From contig JAGTTD010000007.1 in assembly GCA_018398585.1 (NCBI GenBank), positions 8,335,320 to 8,399,319 on the forward strand: a stretch of 64,000 nt of DNA. Direction: 5' to 3'. Both the position numbers and the translations under genes were made by a program. Position 1 is the stretch's first letter. Each line of letters starts with the position of its first letter. Below the pieces are notes generated by a model. The model saw only the letters and a program-made list of their open reading frames with translations, was not told the DNA's origin and did not search any database. Below, in pieces: positions 1-10,412 of this stretch. This stretch comes from Simmondsia chinensis (lineage: Eukaryota; Streptophyta; Magnoliopsida; Caryophyllales; Simmondsiaceae).

Positions 1-567
1 CCATAGTTTGATTAACTACCTCTATTTGTGCATCAGTCTGTGGATGAAATGCAGTGCTACGCTTCAACATAGTATCCATCATTCCCCATAATGACCTCCA
101 GAAATGGCCTAGGAATCGACTATCTCTATCAGAAATAATCGATGTAGGTAAGCCAAAATGTTTTCAAACATCACTGTCTTCTTGCATGGGACGAGGATCA
201 CCATCTTGCTAAACCGGTCCACTACTACAAACAAGTAGTCATGTCCAGACTTGGTCTTAGGTAATCCTCCAAGAAAATCCATTGATATGCTCTCCCATGG
301 TCGGCTAGGTACCGGCAATGGTAGATACAATCCTAACTTTCTGTTGGAAGGTTTTGAGGTGTTACATAGAACACAATCTCGAATGTATCGAGACACATCA
401 AGATGCATCTTCGGCCAAAAGACATAGCGGCAAAGATTCGATACTGTTTTCTCTACTCCAAAATGTCCGGCTACTTTGGAAGTATAAGCTTCCTGAATCC
501 ACTGCAATCTGTCTCCATCTTCTGGAATGCATAATTGTGTTCCTTTGTACATTAGACCTTCTTTCAT
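1..567 (-). pseudogene. pol: Gypsy-1 integrase, frameshifted, C-terminus off window
   Basis: The segment begins with the integrase zinc-binding region (H in AGHFG, then CVLC) and continues into the catalytic core (SISMDFLGGLP, first D; VVVDRFSKM). Near position 160 the frame changes: the block [10 protein letters not shown] with the second aspartate is read in another frame. Bases 1-60 still encode the end of the core ([14 protein letters not shown], with the catalytic glutamate). Integrase would insert element cDNA into the chromosome. The frameshift and the stop at 568-570 make it non-functional. Confidence 0.9.
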
Positions 568-1395
568 TTAGAACTCACTAGTCTTTCCTTGCTGTAGCTT
601 CGCATAGGCTGAGTTAAAATCGGCATCTGTATCATACCCTTTGATGTACTTGGAATGAGCAATAGGTTGGATATGCATAGCCACCATTAATGCGGAAACT
701 TGTGTCGGTGGTTGTGATAACATATTTGCCAACGTATTAGTCACTCCCTTCTTGTACTTGATCACAATATTGAATTGTTGGCGGTAAGACATCCATTTCA
801 TATGGCGAGCTTGATGCAATTTCAACCGTGTAGTCAAAAACTGAAGAGGCTTATGATCGGAGTGAACCACGACTTCCTTTCCCAACAAGTAAGCTCTCGA
901 GTGCTTCACTACTTGGTGCAATGCATAAAGCTCCTTGTCATAAGTTGGATAGTTCAAAACTGGTCCACTAAACATCTCAGAATGGTATGCAACCGGCTTC
1001 CCATCCTGGAATAAAATGGCCCCCAAGGCGTAGTTAGACGCATCTGCTTCTACCTCAAATGACTTCTGCAGGTTCGGTAATGCTAACACTGGGACCTCAG
1101 TAATTTTCCTTTTCAACAACTGGAAAGATTCTTCATGTTTGTTAGACCATTCAAATTTTTGATTGGCCTTTGTAAGGGAATGTAATGATGCTACAATTTG
1201 TGAGAAGTGTCGAATAAACTTCCGCAAATATTGACATGCACCTATAAAGCTTTGAACTTCAGTCACAAAATGGGGTGTAGGCCATTGAGAAATAACTTGT
1301 ACTTTTTCTAGATCCATTTTCAGTTCTCCTTTACCAATGATGAATCCTAAGTACATCAGATGTTGCTTCCCAAATTCACACTTCTTACCATTCAA
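568..1395 (-). pseudogene. pol: Gypsy-1 RT thumb/connection and RNase H
   Basis: About 275 residues. The N-terminal third is the RT thumb/connection (YLGFIIGKG, then VQSFIGACQYLRKFI). It is followed by gypsy RNase H with VEADASNYALGAIL (first acidic residue), a YDKELYAL glutamate motif and HSDHKPLQFL (a further aspartate). These catalytic positions look preserved. RNase H would remove RNA from the RNA-DNA hybrid. It is in frame with RT upstream and integrase downstream, separated from each by one stop codon. Confidence 0.92.
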
Positions 1396-1410
1396 TTGTA
1401 GTTGATTTCT

Positions 1411-2043
1411 TTAAAGAACCTCGAACACTTGAGCAATGTGAAGAAGATGGTCCTCCCATGTTGCACTGAAGATCAATATGTAATCCAAATAAACGATGAC
1501 AAAATCATCAATGAAAGGGCGAAGTACCTCATTCATCAATCGCATGAAGGTTGCCAGAGCATTACATAATCCGAATGGCATGACTAACCACTCAAAGAGT
1601 CCTTGCTTCGTCTTGAATGCAGTCTTCCAAGTGTCTTCTTCATGGATGCGTACGTGATGGTAACCAGATTTGAGATTAAGCTTGGTAAAGTAACAAGCAC
1701 CATGCAACTGATCCAAGAGATCATCAATCCTTGGCAACGGATACCGATTCTTGATGGTAATCTTGTTGAGTGCCCTATAGCCGATGCACATGTGCCAACC
1801 TCCATCTTTCTTGGGCACGAGTAGCACTAGTGAACTGCATGGTGAGCAGCTAGGCTTAATGACTCCTTGTTCAAGAAGTCCTTGTACCTGTTTCTTGATC
1901 TCTTTAGATTCTATCAGAGAAGTGCGATACAAACCTAAATTTGGTAGAGGTGAATCTCCTACCAATTGGATTTCGTGCTCTACAGCTCTTCTCAGTGGCA
2001 ATCCTTGTATATCCTGAAAAAGATCCTTGAATTCCTTCTGCAA
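1411..2043 (-). pseudogene. pol: Gypsy-1 reverse transcriptase domain
   Basis: The 210-residue segment has gypsy RT blocks in order: a fingers region with LVPKKDGGW, the palm motif normally FTKLDL, here FTKLNL, then FGLCNA and the catalytic box. That box reads YLDY instead of YLDD. Two catalytic aspartates are therefore substituted (D to N and D to Y) and polymerase activity is not expected. It ends at an in-frame TAA, and the RNase H part continues in the same frame. RT would copy element RNA to cDNA from a tRNA primer. Confidence 0.93.
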
Positions 2044-2061
2044 TTTTCCGATATCAGAAGA

Positions 2062-2514
2062 TTATGAAGGTGATAAGGTTATTGCAGACAAAGTCATAGC
2101 TCCAGCACTCTGATCTTTTGGTCGAATCATGAGTAGAACAAATCTTCCACATGAATGAACCAACCTCTTGGCTTGGTTAACTGTCAAAAAGTTGTATGTA
2201 GATTGAGGCTTGCAGGCATTGATGTGGAACTTATTCCCATCCTTCACCAAGCGGTACTTACGAAGCCTCCTGTATTGAATGGCATCACGGTCCCATAAAT
2301 ATGGACTACCCAAGATGACTTGGCATGCATCCAATGGAACCACTTCGCATGTCACCTCATCAATGAAATGATTGGTGATTGCAAATTTGAAGGTACATTG
2401 CTTCGCAATCTGTAAGTCAACGTCCTTCTGAATCCATCCTAATGGGTACGGCTTAGGATGTGGTGTGGTGTCTAAGCCCACTTTCTGAACTAGAGCCTTT
2501 GAAATCAGGTTTTT
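2062..2514 (-). pseudogene. pol: Gypsy-1 aspartic protease domain
   Basis: In the same frame as gag and directly after its terminal stop, this segment continues a retropepsin-like domain: KNLIS just after the stop, then a region ending in VILGSPYLW, the usual second half of gypsy proteases. The active-site aspartate lies at the end of the preceding open segment. Protease would cleave the Gag-Pol polyprotein. It ends at a TAA at 2062-2064, with RT following in frame. With the active-site glycine substituted and a stop inside the domain it should be inactive. Confidence 0.82.
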
Positions 2515-3756
2515 CTAACTTCTAGGGTCAATGATAGCTTGCACAACATTTTGTTTCACCTGAATATTCACATGAAACAACTCTTCACGGCTATGGGAAT
2601 CTACAATATCTGTTGGTTTGGTCATAAGGGCAAGAGTAGCATCAGGTTGCTTCAACTCTGGAAGCTCTTCTGCATGCTGAACAGCTAAGGTGGCCTTTCT
2701 TTCATTCTTCCTCTGGTTGTCTTTCACCTGCTTGGGTCGCAACTCAGGGTGAAGTATCCAGCACTTGTCTGTGGCATGTCTACTGGTTTGACAATGATCA
2801 TAATAGTTCTTCTGTGTTGGACCTTCCTTGTTCTCTTTCCCTTTTTTCTTCCAATTAGATTTACTGCTAGGTTTCTGTTTGTCATCTTTCCTATCAATTC
2901 TTTTGTTTTTGGCCTCAATGGCGATGGCCTTGACAATAGCTTCTTTAATAGTTTCTACGGTGAACAATTTCAGTTCTTTTCGTATGTAGTCGGCAAGGCC
3001 TCCAATATACTTCATGAATACATCGATATCCAAAACCAAAGCTTGGTTATGGAACTCAGTAGTATACTCTTGGATAGTTTGGCCGAACCTTTGTCGAAAT
3101 TGTTGCCACCTATACCACCTTTCTTCTTCGTGGCCAATTGGATAAAATTGTTTTCTCAAGATCATCTTGAATTCCTTCCAAGTTAAGTCCAATACATTGT
3201 GACGTCTTTGGTAAGATCTCCACCATGTAAGGGCATGACTTGTAAGTTTCAAGCTGGCGAATTTGATCTTTTGAGAGTTGGAGTATTTATACACAATGAA
3301 GTAAGTTTCTAAGGTATCTATCCAATTGTCTAACTTTTCTGTATCAACATCCCCTTTATAAATAGGGATATCAACCTTAAAATCAATTTTTAAGGCATCT
3401 ACGGGAGTTGTATTCTTACCCGATGATTCTTCTTTGTTATCCTTTGGTTCAGGATTGTTGTCACCATCGTCTTCTGTCTCCTTGTCCATCCTCTTCTTGA
3501 GCATCCGATGAGTCTCCTGTGAAGTGGATGCACTGGAAGGCTTTCTAGAATTGAAGCCATTAACAAGTTTTGCAATTGATTCTGTCAAAGTTTGAACTTG
3601 TAGTTCGAGTCTGGTGATTCGTTCCTCTCCCCCAGATGTTCCGTCTTTGTTCTCTCCTGTCATATTTCCTCTGTTAGTCCTTGGTTTTCTATGAACCTTT
3701 AAAGGACTTGCAAGTTCTTCTCCCGAAGCTTTGTGTCTGCCGCGAGTCAGGACCAT
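2515..3756 (-). pseudogene. gag: Gypsy-1 gag (capsid/nucleocapsid) plus start of protease
   Basis: The 413-residue open segment starts at an ATG 29 bases inside the primer-binding site. It has a basic N-terminus, an acidic/lysine-rich stretch (about residues 85-120), a retrotrans_gag capsid core (about 130-280, with WIDTLETYF and W-rich motifs) and a basic nucleocapsid region. The zinc knuckle near residues 320-335 has lost its first cysteine (YDHC...H...C). The last residues already carry the protease active-site region (IIDPRS), where the family glycine is replaced, and the frame then meets TAG. Capsid protein would package element RNA in cytoplasmic particles. The frame continues past the stop, so this looks like nonsense decay. 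Confidence 0.9.
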
Positions 3757-3784
3757 AAACCACTGTCACCTTTTCGGATCTATT

Positions 3785-3796
3785 GCTCTGATACCA
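3785..3796 (-). other. Gypsy-1 primer-binding site (initiator tRNA-Met type)
   Basis: On the minus strand this reads TGGTATCAGAGC, complementary to the 3' end of plant initiator tRNA-Met. It lies two bases inside the LTR end, where minus-strand reverse transcription would be primed. Confidence 0.88.
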
Positions 3797-3798
3797 CT

Positions 3799-4216
3799 TG
3801 ATCCAAAACTTTCAGGCTATAGAACTTATAAATTCCTAGTCGATAGGAATAAAGGAGTCGTTACTTCTTTTTAGAGTAGACTTCCTTAATACGAGAGGAA
3901 ACTTATGAGAAATAGAGAAATGAAGGAATGAGCTTGAATTCCTTTGCAAATGTTTTCAATTTTGCTTGATTTCATTTCATTCTAAACTCACGTATATATA
4001 CATGTTTTGGTTTTCCTAAAATAGATACTAAAAATAACAATTGGTTTTTACGCAATTAACTTTGAATGGCTTAAAATCATAAACCAACATAAGTCATCAA
4101 TTGTTAATGGTTGAAAACATTTGTTTTAAACCGTTAAGCTTTTAAATGGTTTTGTTTTTTTTATAATTATTAAGTAATATAATATAATATATTATATTAT
4201 ATTATTTATAAGATCA
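3799..4216 (-). repeat. Gypsy-1 5' LTR (418 bp)
   Basis: The outer limits are set by matching short inverted termini: the plus strand begins TGATC and ends GATCA. The inner end is two bases from the primer-binding site. It contains an AT-rich near-palindrome (about 4171-4206). Immediately to the right the LINE RNase H frame resumes, so 4216 is also an insertion boundary. The partner LTR is outside the window, so identity and the target-site duplication cannot be checked here. Confidence 0.83.
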
Positions 4217-4519
4217 CTTCAGATCCTCCTGGATCATTCCTTATGTCATCCACGATAGTACAAATTTCGCTCGGACATTCATACCGGCCCTAGAGGGTTC
4301 GAATCACAGCTTGATTATCCCCTTCAAGAATAACTTTCTGGCCCCTTTGGAGATTGCATCCCGCAGGCCATCCCGAGCGGCAATAGCTTCAGCAGCCAGA
4401 ATGGACACATTTCCCATTCTTTTAGTACCTGAGGATAGAATACTCCCCTCCCAGTCACGGATTACATAGCCTGCTCCCGCCTCAATTCCTCGTTTTGACC
4501 CATTGAAGTTCACTTTCAC
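4217..4519 (-). pseudogene. LINE-1 C-terminal RNase H domain, cut by Gypsy-1
   Basis: RVT_3-type RNase H. The first block is KVNFNGS, where the family usually has an aspartate at the N, so one catalytic residue is lost. A glutamate block (AAEAIAARDGL) follows, and after a frameshift near 4330 the third block EGDNQ. The frame then has a TAG near 4290 and continues as readable sequence up to the LTR at 4216. The domain would degrade RNA in RNA-DNA hybrids during target-primed reverse transcription. Confidence 0.87.
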
Positions 4520-4540
4520 CCACTCGTGATCCGAGGGCGA

Positions 4541-5032
4541 CTAGGAAACCCAAGTGTTGCCCCTTCTATTGATTGTGGTAGTTCTCGTGGTTACAAAATC
4601 TTCATCCCGCATTTTTCTACACTCCCATTCCAGCACCATGGCGTGGGCTTTGCTGACGGTCTGCTTTGGGTTGGCCCTCTCTCTCCTAAATATAGCAGCA
4701 TTTCTATCCTTCCAGATGTGCCAATAGAGGGCCACAAATCTTTCCAATTCATGATTCCCCTTCCTCGTTCTTTTTTCCTCTGCAATCCTGGATTGGGAGG
4801 GCCGTTGGTTTACCCATTGGGTAATCTTGGCCCGCTCCCACACTGCTTTAGCATGAGGGCAATTGAGCAAAAGATGAGATATGTCTTCTCCTCCCTCCCC
4901 ACACCACGCAAAGTGGGAATCCCAGCCAGGGATTCTCATGGCCATTTGGGAACCTGTGCCCAGGTAGTCATTAAGCACTTGCCACAGAAAAATCTTGATC
5001 TTCCGCTGGATGTTCAGGTCCCAGATCCACAT
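4541..5032 (-). pseudogene. LINE-1 zf-RVT zinc-binding region
   Basis: This 163-residue stretch matches the region between RT and RNase H in plant LINEs: an N-terminal IKIFLWQVLND motif, then CGEGGEDISHLLLNCPHAK with the spaced C...H...C pattern typical of zf-RVT, then VALYWHIWKDRNAAIF. It probably contributes nucleic-acid binding. It is separated from the RT C-terminal part by a short degenerate stretch (5033-5122). Confidence 0.88.
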
Positions 5033-5122
5033 AAACTCCCACCCACTCTTATCATCCTAGTTCAAATTATGAGCCATCCACGTGGCTGATTTCACACTGA
5101 AGGATACTGTGCTTGTGAAACC

Positions 5123-5620
5123 TCAGCATAGATGGTCCTCCATCATGGACTTAGGAATGGGGACTCCCAGGATGTCATTTTGCCGTTCTGGGGGAACGAT
5201 TCTTTCAAGTTTCTCTCTGTTCCATTCCCCGTTTTCAATGAAATCACCCACTTTCAGGGATAAATCGACCCTACCCCGGTCCCCTTCGAATCCATCGATT
5301 AAAGGCCCAGATGAAACCCACCAGTCATACCAAAAGCTGGCCTTGTTCCCATCCCCGATTCTCCATTTCAACCCTTTTCTTAAGATGTGTGTTGAGTCAA
5401 GGATGCCCTTCCAGGCCGGGGAGTCCAAACTCTTCCTCCCGTAGTCGAGGAGGGACATACCCTTAAGATATTTACTCTTCACACATCTTACCCACAAGTA
5501 GTCCTCATCCTTTAGGATTCTCCAACCAAGCTTACAGAGAGAAGCCTGTTTGACTGCCTCCATTTTTCTAAGACCTAGGCCTCCTACCCCTTTGGGTTTA
5601 CAAATGTTGTTCCATGCCAC
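5123..5620 (-). pseudogene. LINE-1 region between RT and zf-RVT
   Basis: 165 residues recognisable as the conserved plant-LINE segment after the RT palm: WNNICKPKGVGGLGLRK, ASLCKLGWRIL, a KWRIGDGNKASFWYDWW motif and PLID. Its biochemical role is not well defined. It lies between RT at 5741 and the zinc region at 5032, with a frame break on each side. Confidence 0.88.
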
Positions 5621-5740
5621 GATATTCAGCCCCTTCCTGCCGTCTTTGTTCCAGAAGAACTGGCGGCTAATTCTATCCCCCCTGCTTGCAGACTGATTTC
5701 AGAAGCTTAAAGCATTGCATAATATGACTCGGCATTGATT

Positions 5741-6634
5741 CTACCGCAGATTGTATGAGGGTATCCCTTCCAGCTTTGAAAGGTTACCCGCCTTCCAACG
5801 GGACACCCTAGTGCCCATCCTCGTAACAAGATCCCCAGCCACCTGAGAAAGGAAGCGCCTTGTGCCAAAGTCACACCCCAGGTATCTTCCCAGTGCATTA
5901 CTGACTGGGATTTCTAGAATGTCCCCTATCCTTTGTTTATGGCCTCTGTCCATATTCTTAGAAACAATAACTAGAGATTTCACCCTATTAACTTTCAACC
6001 CAAAGTCCTCACAGAATTGATCCACCACCCTTTGGAGTCTCTGAACAACCTCGATCTTAGCTTCGCAGAATTGCAGGCAGTCATCTACAAAGAAAAGACA
6101 AGGGATCGGTTTGCATCCTCTCGCTATTCGGATTCCTATTCCTGACTTCTTATCTTTACTTATCTCCTCCAGGTTTGCTGCCAGAACTTCAAGGCAAAGA
6201 ATGGACAAATATGGGGATAAAGGGTCCTCCTGTCTGAGACCCCTCGACGGGGTAAACCATCCCATTGGCTTATCATCAATGAGGACAGAGAAGGATGTGG
6301 AGGTTACACACTCCATCACCCATCCCACCCATTTCTCGTGGAACCCCAGATGTGAAAGAGTTTTTTTTCCCAAAAAGGCCCACTCGACCCTATCGTATGC
6401 CTTTTCCATGTCCAGTTTTGCAGCGGCCCAACCCAATCTTCCCTGCTTCTTCTTGAAACTTGCCATCAACTCATGTGCAATCAGGATATTATCTTGGATT
6501 GCTGTCCCTGGAACAAATGCGGCTTGCCATTGGCTCACTACTTTCGATAGGATTGGTTTTAACCTGTTCGCTAGAATTTTAGCGATGATCTTATACAAGA
6601 CATTACATAGGCTTATGGGCCTAAAGTGATTCAC
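5741..6634 (-). pseudogene. LINE-1 reverse transcriptase domain
   Basis: The 297-residue block has non-LTR RT motifs in order: NHFRPISLCNVLYKIIAK, AFVPGTAIQDNILIAHE, KLDMEKAYDRVEW (first catalytic aspartate), GLRQEDPLSPY (family GLRQGDPLSPY, G to E) and the catalytic box LFFVDD (family FADD). Both aspartates of the box are present. Upstream, the linker continues in another frame. This enzyme would copy LINE RNA at a nicked genomic target. Confidence 0.95.
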
Positions 6635-7137
6635 CGTTTGGGGTGCATCAACTTTAGGAATGAGAGTAATAAAGGTGTGGTTAACTTCCCGAAGGAGAGA
6701 GCCTCCCCTAAGGGTAGATCTGATGGCCTGGGAGATATCTTTTCCAATAACATCCCAGTAGTTCTGATAAGGAGGTTGTTATCCTCCTCTGAGATCTTAT
6801 TTCCTACCACGGATAAAGAGGGAAAATGGGGTCTGGATCCATTGGATCTAAACCTTACCTTAAACTCTCTAATGAAGGTATCTGCTATCTCAACTTTATC
6901 AGTGATGGACATGCCAATATCGTTTTTTAGTTCCATAATCCCTCTTCGCCTTCTCTCAGCAAGTACAGTGGCGTGGAAGAAGCTCGAATTTCTATCACCT
7001 TTGGTGAGCCATTCCTTCCTCCAATATTTCGCCCAATACTTATGATTAACAAACAGGAGTTTCTCCTGTTGCAAGATCAGGCGTTTAAGTTTCCGGTTTA
7101 ATTGGAGGTTGTTAGGACACTCCTCCAACAAGTCCAT
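6635..7137 (-). pseudogene. LINE-1 endonuclease-RT linker
   Basis: 168 residues with the diagnostic WLTKGDRNSSFFHA motif that precedes RT in plant LINEs, then a region with DFFxxEEI-like spacing leading to the RT start. It overlaps the RT open segment slightly in a different frame, showing a frameshift near 6632. The stretch 7138-7332 upstream is degenerate and joins it to the endonuclease. Confidence 0.85.
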
Positions 7138-7332
7138 AATGTCACGAATCTTAGACTCTTTTTTTTCAACCTTGGTCTTTAGATGCCCAAGAGAAAGTTC
7201 TTTGCACTATTTTAGGTTTCTCTTAATGTTCTTAAGTCTGTGGGTAATTTCAAACATTCTGGACCCCTTATGCTTGGTGGCCCAGGCATGCTTGATTAAG
7301 GACCCTGTAGTTTTAAACTTTGCTCAACCTGC

Positions 7333-8069
7333 CTAGAACCGGAATGAGGCTACTTTAGATGGCCCAGATTTGTCTGTGCACAGGAAGATCGGGGTGTGGT
7401 CCGAAACTGGACCAAATCCGTTATAAATGAAAGACTGAGGGAAGAGGCTGGTCCAAGCCGCATTAACCACGGCCCGATCCAGCTTCTCCTGGATAAGGGT
7501 GTCTAACAGACCTGGCCCATGTAAATTTCTAACCTGTCTATGGTAGTTCCACAAGATTAAGACCTGCACAAAACTCATTAAGTCTAGTATACCGTTGAGC
7601 AAGCGGTGGAGAGCCACCTGCTTTATCTGCCGGGCTCATCAATTCGTTGAAGTCACCAATCACACACCATGGGACATCACGGTGGGGAGCCTGGTTAACG
7701 AGAGTGTTCCAGAATCCATCTTTTTCATTTTCTTTTGCCGGGGCATAGATAAAGGAAACAACGCCCTTATTCCTACCTTCCAAATCCGTGACTACAGTGT
7801 GGGCTACCCTATGGTCATGGGTCACAATATCCACCTGGCACCTTGAAGAGTGCCATGCTAGCCATAATCCCCCAACATGATTAACCGTCGGGGGAATACT
7901 GACTTTGGTCAAATCCCAGTCTGGGTAGTACTTTCCTAACTATTTGCTCATTCGTTAATGTTTCTAGGATAGCCATTATGTCCGGCTTAAACTTTCAGAT
8001 AAGGCCCTTCAGTTCCTGATGGGCTGGCCCATGGGCCAAACCACGAATATTCCAGACAAGAATCCTCAT
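7333..8069 (-). pseudogene. LINE-1 apurinic-type endonuclease (EEP fold)
   Basis: The ATG at 8069 begins MRILVWNIRGL, the usual start of plant L1 ORF2, which decides the start. Conserved blocks follow across frame breaks: a short ETLTN block near 7950 after an in-frame TGA, GGLWLAW, FIYAP, GDFNELMSP and SDHTPIFL near 7385-7410. The asparagine, glutamate, aspartate and histidine of the EEP active site can all be placed. It would nick target DNA to start target-primed reverse transcription. At least two stops and one frameshift (near 7540-7615) break it. Confidence 0.9.
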
Positions 8070-8964
8070 AATCACACAAAAAGGATACAGATTGGCTCAA
8101 GAAGCCACCAATATAGCACTAGGCTAATAAACCATTGCCCATAGGCGAAACCATGAGCCCTAAGCTCGTACCAAGAAAGAAAGAAAAAAAATAGAGAAAG
8201 TGGGGAAAGACATACCTGAGAGCTGAAGCTCCAACATGCAACCGCGTCTCTTTCTTCTGGACCCTGTAGAGCCTACTTTCACCCTGAGCTTCTTCTTTAG
8301 GAAGCTTGTGGAGCCCTAAACAACTAAATAAATCCTTGTACACCGTCAACTAAAGCTGACAAATACTCATCGGCCTCCTAAAAACACAAGACCACCACCT
8401 GACCGTAGATGAGAGGTGGCAGCCCCACCATGCACGGCCCGGAGTCATTGAATCAGCACCCCACTCCCCTTTCATACCCCAGACTCAGCAAACCGGACTC
8501 ACCAATGAACCAAGCACCTCTGCACCTCTAAAGATCTCCTCCCGGCAAACCCCTTGCCAGAGCAGCTCCGTCGGAGTCCCGGCCACGCGCTTCCACACCA
8601 CGACTACAAGAACCACTGTAACTGTTCACTTTCTATCTCTCTCCCTCACCGTTTCCCATTTCACAGCCACCCCTAGCCACCAAAGCGTCGACCTCCGTCC
8701 GGCGATGCCAGTGCCAAATCCGCTACACCAAACTCAAGCCCACGCGCCACCACGCGCGACCATTAGGGCCTGGTGTCCTGTACACCTTCTCTCTCTCCCC
8801 CTAACCGTTTCGCTCTTCACAACCATCCCCGGCCACCCAGATGACGGACTCCGTCCGCCGATGCCAGGACTGAAGCCGTAACACCGGAGGACCGTGACGC
8901 GCCACCACGCGCAGCCGAGGACGCCTCTCCATCTTCTCACTCTCTCTCTCTCTCATCTTTTTTC
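8070..8964 (-). other. Region upstream of LINE-1 ORF2 (5' UTR-like, no ORF1 seen)
   Basis: About 890 bp, GC-richer than its surroundings from 8400 on. No gag-like or CCHC-containing frame is present. A short open frame at 8119-8349 has no recognisable domain. On the minus strand a donor-like AG|GTATGT occurs near 8210, so an intron is conceivable. The distal part holds the tandem monomers listed separately. The right limit is where Copia-A LTR similarity begins. Confidence 0.5.
8584..8960 (-). repeat. About 156-bp tandem monomers at the LINE-1 5' end (about 2.4 copies)
   Basis: Three phased occurrences of a CACGCGC/CCACCACGCGC block start near 8584, 8741 and 8896, spaced 157 and 155 bp. Between them lie matching blocks (ACCGTTT at about 8649 and 8805, TCCGTCCG near 8695 and 8851, GATGCCAG). 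The outermost copy is partial and runs into a CT-rich tract (8938-8957). In position they resemble the iterated promoter monomers of some mammalian L1 5' UTRs; promoter function here is inference. Confidence 0.65.
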
Positions 8965-9489
8965 ATAACTCTTTGGACAAACTACTTGGCTTTCCTACCC
9001 GACGATTATCGAGTGCATGTTAACAGTCGGACCGTGTTAATCCTGGAGGACGGCGCCAATGTAGCTGTTTGCACTAGAGCAGCAGCGAAATTATCTTTTA
9101 GGACTATGGTATTTCCCACGGCATGGTATCTTCAATATTCTAATCGACTTTTCTACTTTTCGGTATTATTTGATTGCTGTGTTTAAATAATTTCCACTAA
9201 AATTGTCCATTGCCAATTTTACTGCAATTTTACTGTTTCTTACTATTTATTTCGCTGAAATTGTACTGGAATTTTTGCCCAGATTTTTGGTAATCTTTGC
9301 CGCAATTTTACTACAATTTTTACTAATTGTTTCTACTAGATTTTTACTACTGTTTTTGCTGAATTATTTCTGTTGTTTTACAAGTATTTCGCATCATTAT
9401 TTCGTATAAATAGTTCACTGCATATTCTACTACAACTTGCTGCGACTTTTCTACTAAAAATTGTTGTTTTATTATTGTTTTATCCAACA
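8965..9489 (+). repeat. Copia-A left LTR, 5'-truncated
   Basis: Aligns with 14383-14893 of the right LTR (for example GGACGGC, TATTTCCCAC and TTTTATTATTG blocks) with scattered substitutions, and ends in AACA at 9489. The segment carrying U3 and the TATAAATA of the right copy is missing, so this copy lacks its promoter. Confidence 0.82.
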
Positions 9490-9530
9490 TTGTAAAAGAC
9501 GATTTGTGTTTTACATATCTATATTTAAAC

Positions 9531-10412
9531 ATGACAACCAAATTACCTCTTCTCAACATGTCTAAAGTTGAGCCCCTTGACGGGAAGAATTATAAGAGCT
9601 GGTCTCAAAAATTTTGTTTTACCTGGAACAAGTCAATATAGATTACGTACTTTACGGAAAAAAGGGACCTGAAGGTGAAAATGAGAAAAAGGCGTATGAA
9701 GAAAAATTCACCGCCGATAACTTGAACCTATAGGGGTAATTGGCTGCATTACATGAGTGATGGTCTTTTTGATATTAATGTAAAATTAGATCATCAAAAG
9801 AAATTTAGGATTCCCTACAAAAAAAATATGGGGGTGATTATGTACGGACTAGAAAATATGCAGTTAGTGAGTGGTAGATTTCAAATTCGTAATTACCAAA
9901 GAAAATATTTCAAATTCGTGGACAATAAACCAATAATCGATCAGGTCTACGAATACGAAAACATAGTAACTACTTTCTTGTCAGAAGGCTTTAAAATCTG
10001 TTAAATTACACAAACATATGTTTTGATTGAAAAACTTCTACCTTCTTGGAAGGATTATAGAAACCTACTTATGCATAAGAAAAAGGACCTGACATTAGAG
10101 GAGTTAGTGAACCACTTGAAAATTGAAGAAGAGTATAGGCTCAAGGACAGGAAATACTCATACTCCGACCAATCTAAAGTTAATATTGTTGAAGCTAGGC
10201 CTAGTGCATCTAACAGGTTTAAGAACAAAGGGAAAAGGCATCATTCAAATTTCAAATATGGTGGAAAGATTCAAAAACAAAACAAAAAATTTCTCGGACA
10301 TTGCTATAACTATGGAAAACGTGGACATGTGGCCAAAGATTACAAAAGCAAAAAGAACCAGTCTAAAGACCCAAGCACAAAGCCCACCTTGCAGAAACTG
10401 AGAACATTGTAG
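9531..10412 (+). pseudogene. gag: Copia-A gag
   Basis: Starts at the ATG at 9531 (MSKVEPLDGKNYKSWSQK follows at 9558), typical of copia gag. Open pieces lie at 9753-10004 and 10023-10412, with a stop near 9640 and a frame break between. The C-terminal basic part carries a decayed zinc knuckle HCYNYGKRGHVAKDYK, where the second and fourth zinc-binding cysteines are tyrosines. The product would form the virus-like particle; here it is not producible intact. Confidence 0.85.

Larger units (their letters stand above)
1..4216 (-). mobile_element. Ty3/gypsy LTR retrotransposon (Gypsy-1), 3' part outside window
   Basis: Read on the minus strand the order is LTR (3799-4216), primer-binding site, gag, protease, RT, RNase H and integrase, which is the Ty3/gypsy order. 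From 3756 down to about 160 the protein lies in one frame, broken by in-frame stops at 2515-2517, 2062-2064, 1411-1413 and 568-570, then a frameshift in integrase. Coding similarity continues to base 1, so the integrase C-terminus and the second LTR lie to the left of the window. The element sits inside the RNase H region of the LINE to its right. The lineage within gypsy is not settled from sequence alone. Confidence 0.93.
4217..8964 (-). mobile_element. L1-type LINE (LINE-1), interrupted at its 3' end by Gypsy-1
   Basis: On the minus strand from 8069 the order is endonuclease, linker, reverse transcriptase, zf-RVT zinc region and RNase H, the layout of plant L1-clade ORF2. The last readable codons of RNase H run to the Gypsy-1 LTR edge at 4216, so the 3' end and any poly(A) should lie left of Gypsy-1. 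No ORF1 with a CCHC knuckle is visible in the about 890 bp upstream of the endonuclease ATG. Many stops and frameshifts make it non-autonomous. Confidence 0.92.

Noticed and set aside
2749..3186. 145-codon plus-strand frame opposite Gypsy-1 gag
   Set aside because: Antisense shadow of gag; no domain.
4526..5089. 187-codon plus-strand frame opposite LINE-1
   Set aside because: Antisense shadow of the zf-RVT segment; no domain.
8119..8349. 76-codon minus-strand frame as LINE ORF1
   Set aside because: No coiled coil, RRM or CCHC knuckle, and too short; it looks like chance openness in the leader.
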